Source: Vitis vinifera (Eukaryota > Streptophyta > Magnoliopsida > Vitales > Vitaceae). From it: a DNA stretch of 64,000 nt. Each line of letters begins with the position of its first letter. Position 1 is the stretch's first letter. Shown here piece after piece: positions 59,301 through 64,000 of this stretch. The stretch is from NCBI RefSeq assembly GCF_030704535.1, contig NC_081812.1:18547501-18611500 (forward strand), written 5' to 3'. The notes beneath the pieces were generated by a model. That model searched no databases. It saw nothing but the letters and a program-made list of their open reading frames with translations, and had not been told where the DNA came from. The translations under genes were made by a program, and so were the position numbers.

Positions 59301-62300
59301 TTCCTCTGCCCTATTTTCTTCAGCTTAGGTAAGTTGATAAATTGCATTTTTAGACTAGATATTTATATTTTTGTAGACAAGTTATTAAGTTTCAAATTCA
59401 TAAGCTCCTTTATCATGCTCAGTGACTTGTTATGCATTTTTTTTGTCAATAAAGCTGAATAAATAATTGGAATCTCTGTGGTGAAGCTCAAAAACTTTGA
59501 CATCACAATTACTGAAGTTTTTAGCATCAACTTCTCCTGGACTTTATTGTACTAAGACAGTTTCAAAAGAAGCAATTTACTTGAAATTTTTTTTGATAAG
59601 TAACAGTGAGATATTATAAACACACACCAAAGAAAGAGTGCAACAAAGTATACGATAAGTATACAAGAGCACCAAGAAAACAACAAAAAAGCCAAGGAAC
59701 AACCAAGGTGGGAAAACCAAAAAATAGGTTTTTCTCTTATACCAACAGTCCAACCAATCAATAAAATCAATTAGAGACAAACTGCCGTCACCTATATACA
59801 TATTTACCCACAAAAAAATAAAAAAATAAAAAAATAAAAAAAAAATCAAACAAACTAAGAAAAGTGTTTTTCAGAATTTGGGTAAATTGCTCCTCATTCT
59901 CAAATAACCTTCCATTTCTCTTTTTCCAAATAGTCCAAAAACTGCATAAAAGAGCAACTGTCCAGACCTTCTTGTGCTTCTTACAGATGAAGGACCTATG
60001 CCACCCTAACAGAGTCTTTCTCAATGTGGCCAACAGAACTCAAGGAACAACCAAAGTAGCTAAAGATCCTGTGTACTGAATTTTAAATAAATAAGTTTTT
60101 TTTTTTTCTTTTAAGCCTTGTAGCAATGAAGATGTTCTTAAAATATAATGTATATCTGTAACTTTTATGTTGCACCTATTCGCTTATTGACATGCATTTT
60201 ATTCATCATGTAAGGAGCCAAGCTTATGGACTTTATAGTTGTCTGGTATTATCTTGGGTTTGGCTAGGGATACCCATGTTGCCCTGACCGATTATGTTGG
60301 TTGTGAAAGCTAGTCATAAATATTTTATTTTTTATTATTGATAAATCAGAGAAAAAATGATGGCAATGGTGAAATAGGCATTGCTGTGACTATTATCTGT
60401 TTACTTGAATGTTATCATAAAATTAGAGAAATAATTGATGAATAATGAATAGGCACATCGTTAGAACTTGGTTATCTACTTACTACAATTTATTATATTC
60501 CTTGTTTCAAATTTACTATTTCTATCTTCAAAACAGCATGTTTGACCCTATAGTAAAGGGAGGAAGACCATTGGTTCCTCTTATTCTCTTTCATGACCTT
60601 GAATATTCTTCCAAATTTTCGATCTTTCTGCTTTCATCTGCTACTAGTACAAAAACATTTAATTGGATCTTTTTTTTTCTTTTGTATGTGCCATATATAC
60701 TACCTATGTACCTGGATTGCACCCCCTTTTTTATTAGGGGCCTTTATAAAGTTCTCTCTTGTTTCCCTATCAAAAGAAATATTTAATCAGCATTTTTATA
60801 CGTATTGTTAAGTGCTAAATTGAGATTGGATTGAAGCAAACTAGTCTCATTTTGCATTACCATTATGTTGCAGCTCATTTAAACCATTTATTGGAGTTCT
60901 ATAGCAAACACAACCGTAGCCTACTCAAAGCTTTCATGGTTGCAGGTATGTATATAATTTGTCTTTTTCCACTGGTTGACACCAGTTTTTTTGGGGTCAT
61001 AACTAGCTGGATATTAGATTATTTTCTTTCGTTGAATGTTTTTATTGGCAGGTTTGAAATTTTTTGTCATTTTGGAGATAAGTAGATCAATAATTAGTAA
61101 TTTGCATGTATCATGAATAGTTCCCTTCTATTCCTTTGTCTGGCCTGCATGCTGGTGGCCTCCTGTTTGGGGGTGGGTGGACAACTGACCAACCTTGAGG
61201 GTGGGTAAAAAAATGAATTGTCCCATAAAAAAAAGGATGCAGTATCAGGGAAAGAGTAAAAATCTTCTGGATTAGAAATAGGGATGAAGTGCGTTTGGAA
61301 TTTGTGGTGATACATACATTTGAAGGTCTAGGATTGTTGTTGCAATTTATTTTGAAGTGGAAATCTTGGTCCCAGAGTGCTACCATGCAGCTCCTTAATG
61401 CAAATGCAAAAGAAATGGTTATTGTGGCATTTGCTATTACTGTATTTACTTTGTACTTCATTCTCATCTGTAAAGCCATTATATAATTTGTATGACAATT
61501 TCACATTGCTCAATGGTATTATATTTTTGTTTTCTTCAGGTCTCCAGCTTGGCTACACCGTGATCTTCGGGTCTTATGCATCTCTTCTCTTCATCCGAAC
61601 AGGTGGGTGACTGCTTGTTATTAATCAGATGATTATAGCCACAAATGGTTTTACTATATCTTTTATGATTCATTGCTAGTTTCCAGGAGATTTTGAGACA
61701 GAGGCATCCTTAGTTTAATATGATTTTCCCAGATACATGACATTGTGATCACTTGAAATAAAAGTTTTGTTACTGATCTAAGATAAATTGAAGGTCAGAT
61801 TTTATGTTGTTTGAGCAATGGACATGTTAACCATATTGGTCTGCACATAATCTTTTTTAAAATTGAAATCATGGTAAAAATTTTAATTAAAACTTTGTTT
61901 GGTTGAATCGAATATCAGATTGTAAATTGCATTAGTAATTTTATTGGTTTTCTGGTTTACTTCATGTCTCTTTTTGTCATCTCAAAGAGGGTAGCTGCTA
62001 GATTGAAAAAGATTCAAAGGAACTTTTTGTGAGGAAGGGGGCCTTTGGAACAAAAACTGCACTTGGTAAATTGCTTTATTGTTCGCTTGGAGAAACAGAA
62101 AGGGGGCTTGGGCATCAAAGATTTATCCATCCTAAATTAGGCTTTTTTAGGCAAATGGTCTTGGAGATTTGTAAGTGAAAGGAATTCTCTCTGGAAATGG
62201 GTAATTGTGGGCAAGTATGGGCAAGTTGAGGGGGGTGGTGCGCTAAAGAAGTGAGAAAAGGGCACAATATGGGGGTGTGGAAAGCAATCAGGGGTAGTTG

Positions 62301-63931
62301 GGAGATTTTCAAGATTAGAATTGGGTTTAAGGTTGGGTTTGGGTACAGTGTGAAGTTCTGGAATGACAATGGTAATGGGGATTCGTCCTTGAGGGAGTCA
62401 TTTCTGAAGCTATATTCCATAGCTACCTCAAAAGATGCTTGGGTGAGTGACCTTTAGGAAGATGGTAGCTGGAGCCCTAGGTTTACTGGGCAGTTGCATG
62501 ATTGGGAACTAGAGGAGGTATAATCCTTCTTTGGGAGGTTGTTTGCACCCTCCATCTCTTTGGAGACTGACGACGTTATGGTTTGGTTGCTTATAGAGGA
62601 TGGTGCCTTTTCTGTTAAGGTTTTTTATTCCTCTTTGGCAAATAGGAGAGTGGAGTCATTCCCTTATGGCATAGTTTGGAATTCTTGGGTGGCTTTGAGA
62701 ATTAGTTTTTTTGCTTGGGAAGTACCTTGTGCCAAGATTTTGACTCTAGATCAACTCAAAATGAGGGGTTGGAAGATTCCTAATAAATGCTACTTGTATA
62801 AGGAAGAAGAAACAAGTGACTATATTCTCATTCATTGTTCAAAAGCTCATCTTTTGTGGCAATTGATTTTTGCATTTTTCGGTATCCAGTGGGTGATGCA
62901 CTCTTTAGTTAGAGAAGTCCTTCTAAGCTGGTACAAGTCCTTTGTTGGTAAAAGGCAGAAAAAAAGCGTGGAAAGTTTCTCTGTTGTGTTTGTTTTGGAA
63001 TTTATGGTAGGAGAGGAATAGGAGGGCTTTTGATAACTGTGAAAGGATGGACCAAACAATTAAAAATTCTTTCTTGTATCTTTTTTGGGATTAGGTTAGA
63101 TTATATATTGAGGATGGTTCTTTGTCGTTGTTAGACTTTGTGGCTTGGGTAGACTCTTTATAGGGCGTGGTAGTGGGTTTTTGTGTCTTTGCACTTTTTT
63201 TTTGTCTTTGTTCTCTTTTGTATACAGTGTGTATACTTTTTTTTTCTCTTAATACAGTTCTTATTTACCTATAAACAAAAAAAAAAAAAAAAAAAAAGGT
63301 AATTTTATTGGTTGTTGCTGCTGCTGCCGGCCAATGTTATTTGTGCTTACTCAAACAGTTGGATCTAAGATCCAAATAAAATCCTAACATTCAAATGGAA
63401 AATTTAAGAATCCTAGCAAAGGTTTAATGGTGGGATTTAAATTGTTTACTGTAGGAAAGACGACATTGATACTGCCATTGAACCACCATGCATGTAGAAA
63501 TGGTAGTGGACTAGGGTGTCTCAAAAGAAGAGGAAAAAGAAAAACCTACTCATGGATTTCTTTCAGTTATCTTTTCAGCAAGTGACTTCATTCCTCATTG
63601 ATGACAAGATTGCACCAGATCTTTTTATTTTAAGAAGATGCTTAACAATATTGAATTTATTGGATATAAATATCAATGTAGTCCTAGATTTGTTTGATTG
63701 ACATGTTTGTTGTTCTGTGTGCCCCTTAGTATTTGCTTTGGTTAACAGTGATAATGGGACACTTCATTGTTTGATATGGGGCATCCTGTCTGGTCTCTCT
63801 TTGTAAGATATTTTTCTGATTCAGCAAGATTCATGCTATCATTATTCTTGCAGGACATATCGTCGCTCCTATAGTTGCTCATATATTTTGTAATTTTATG
63901 GGATTGCCTGTGCTGTTTGCACAGGGAAAAG
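56308..63931 (+). CDS. RCE1: CAAX prenyl protease 2 (RCE1/FACE2), 3' exon beyond window
   Basis: RCE1 is the ER-membrane endopeptidase that removes the -aaX tripeptide from prenylated CAAX proteins. Seven exons are visible: 56308-56526, 57492-57551, 57727-57939, 59217-59328, 60874-60945, 61540-61602, 63854-63931. All are joined by GT-AG introns with matching phases and encode residues 1-272. About 35-40 more residues of this roughly 310-residue family must lie past the window. The CPBP catalytic motifs are complete: EELVFR (Glu169, Glu170, Arg174), FFSLAH (His203, codon spanning exons 4/5) and HIFCN (His256, Asn260). Several hydrophobic helices are visible, for example 16-36 and 58-73. Introns 4 and 6 carry LINE fragments. 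Its place after Yip1 matches Arabidopsis At2g36300-At2g36305. Confidence 0.93.
59586..60080 (-). mobile_element. LINE 3' fragment, antisense, in RCE1 intron 4
   Basis: On the minus strand, 60033-59788 encodes the C-terminal tail typical of plant L1 elements (..HKKVWTVALLCSFWTIWKKRNGRLFENEE..LKNTFL). It is followed by a stretch like MYIGDGSLSLIDFIDWLDC and ends in TTACTTATCAAAAAAAA, read from the poly-T at 59587-59594. It is the 3' terminus of a truncated LINE inserted opposite to the gene. No clean target duplication was found. Confidence 0.75.
60670..60785 (+). mobile_element. LINE 3'-end remnant in RCE1 intron 4
   Basis: The phrase TACCTATGTACCTGGATTGCACCCC, followed by T-rich sequence and CCCTATCAAAAGAAAT, is like the terminal segment of plant L1 elements. 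It resembles the end of the LINE at 52700-52786. Only this short tail is recognisable; the left edge is uncertain. Confidence 0.4.
61935..61949 (+). repeat. Left target-site duplication of the intronic LINE
   Basis: GTAATTTTATTGGTT is repeated exactly at 63299-63313, directly after the poly-A tail. Fifteen bases is within the usual LINE range. Confidence 0.9.
61950..63298 (+). mobile_element. 5'-truncated LINE in RCE1 intron 6, with poly-A tail and target duplication
   Basis: This 1349-bp copy begins inside the post-RT part of an L1-type ORF2 (MSLFVISKRVAARLKKIQ-like text at about 61963-62015). It continues through the zinc-binding RT-associated domain at 62539-63021 (WNSWVALRISFFAWE..LTLDQLKMRGW..CYLYKEEETSDYILIHC). 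The domain keeps its cysteines and the closing HC pair. Stops break the frame in several places (for example at 62028). The copy ends in about 23 A residues (63276-63297). A perfect 15-bp target duplication brackets it, so boundaries are exact. It is in the sense orientation of the host gene. Confidence 0.92.
63299..63313 (+). repeat. Right target-site duplication of the intronic LINE
   Basis: This is the second exact copy of GTAATTTTATTGGTT, immediately 3' of the LINE poly-A tail. It proves target-primed insertion and gives the empty-site sequence. Confidence 0.9.
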
Positions 63932-64000
63932 GTATGTGAATTAATTGGCTCCTCAACTAATTTCATGCATAACATAACTGTATAGAACCATTCCATAAAA

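Noticed and set aside
1-64000. CRISPR arrays, bacterial operons, integrated viruses
   Set aside because: The window has plant introns and repeats throughout. No regular short-repeat/spacer array and no pararetrovirus-type coding was seen. The only reverse transcriptases belong to copia and LINE elements.

Overview
The window is nuclear DNA of a eudicot plant. Genes are intron-rich, intergenic DNA is AT-rich, and LTR retrotransposons, LINE remnants and microsatellites are common. Protein content (ABI5, TFL1/CEN, RCE1/FACE2, germin-like, Yip1) and sequence resemblance point to a woody dicot, most likely grapevine (Vitis). The species call is an inference from recalled sequences, not a search.

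Layout. (1) 498-591: last exon of a mitochondrial IscA-type Fe-S assembly gene (+). (2) 1541-5971: a solo-LTR-like element (TG..CA ends, 5-bp target duplication), split by a 2.07-kb near-perfect foldback element at 2781-4853 with a perfect 10-bp target duplication. (3) 7164-8429: intronless F-box/LRR gene (+). (4) 11683-17640: four-exon bZIP gene of the ABI5 type (-), with a 4.4-kb first intron and an ABRE/CE3/G-box cluster upstream. (5) 21386-21685: an unidentified 99-codon ORF (-). (6) 22512-23192: germin-like protein (+). (7) 24681-28644: five-exon alpha/beta hydrolase (-) with a solo LTR in its last intron. (8) 29077-35954: a complete but decayed Ty1/copia element (-) with both LTRs, PBS, PPT and target duplications. 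(9) 41522-42562: four-exon TERMINAL FLOWER 1 / CENTRORADIALIS gene (+). (10) 46870-47238: small acidic protein of unknown function (-). (11) about 50740-52786: 5'-truncated LINE. (12) 53999-54742: Yip1-family membrane protein (-). (13) 56308 to the window end: CAAX prenyl protease 2 (RCE1/FACE2, +), last exon outside the window, with three LINE-derived pieces in its introns.

The genes do not form one pathway. The order IscA - ABI5 - alpha/beta hydrolase - Yip1 - RCE1 matches, as far as I recall, the Arabidopsis run At2g36260-At2g36305. The window therefore looks like a conserved ancestral eudicot block into which the F-box, germin-like and TFL1 genes are interleaved, either as insertions here or as losses in Arabidopsis. 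Two regulators dominate biologically: ABI5 (ABA response in seeds and seedlings) and TFL1 (repressor of the floral transition and keeper of meristem indeterminacy).

The most unusual structure is the foldback element. Its arms of about 1 kb carry repeated CCGTAG...CTACGG mini-palindromes, it sits inside an older LTR, and a transcript through it would make a very long double-stranded hairpin.
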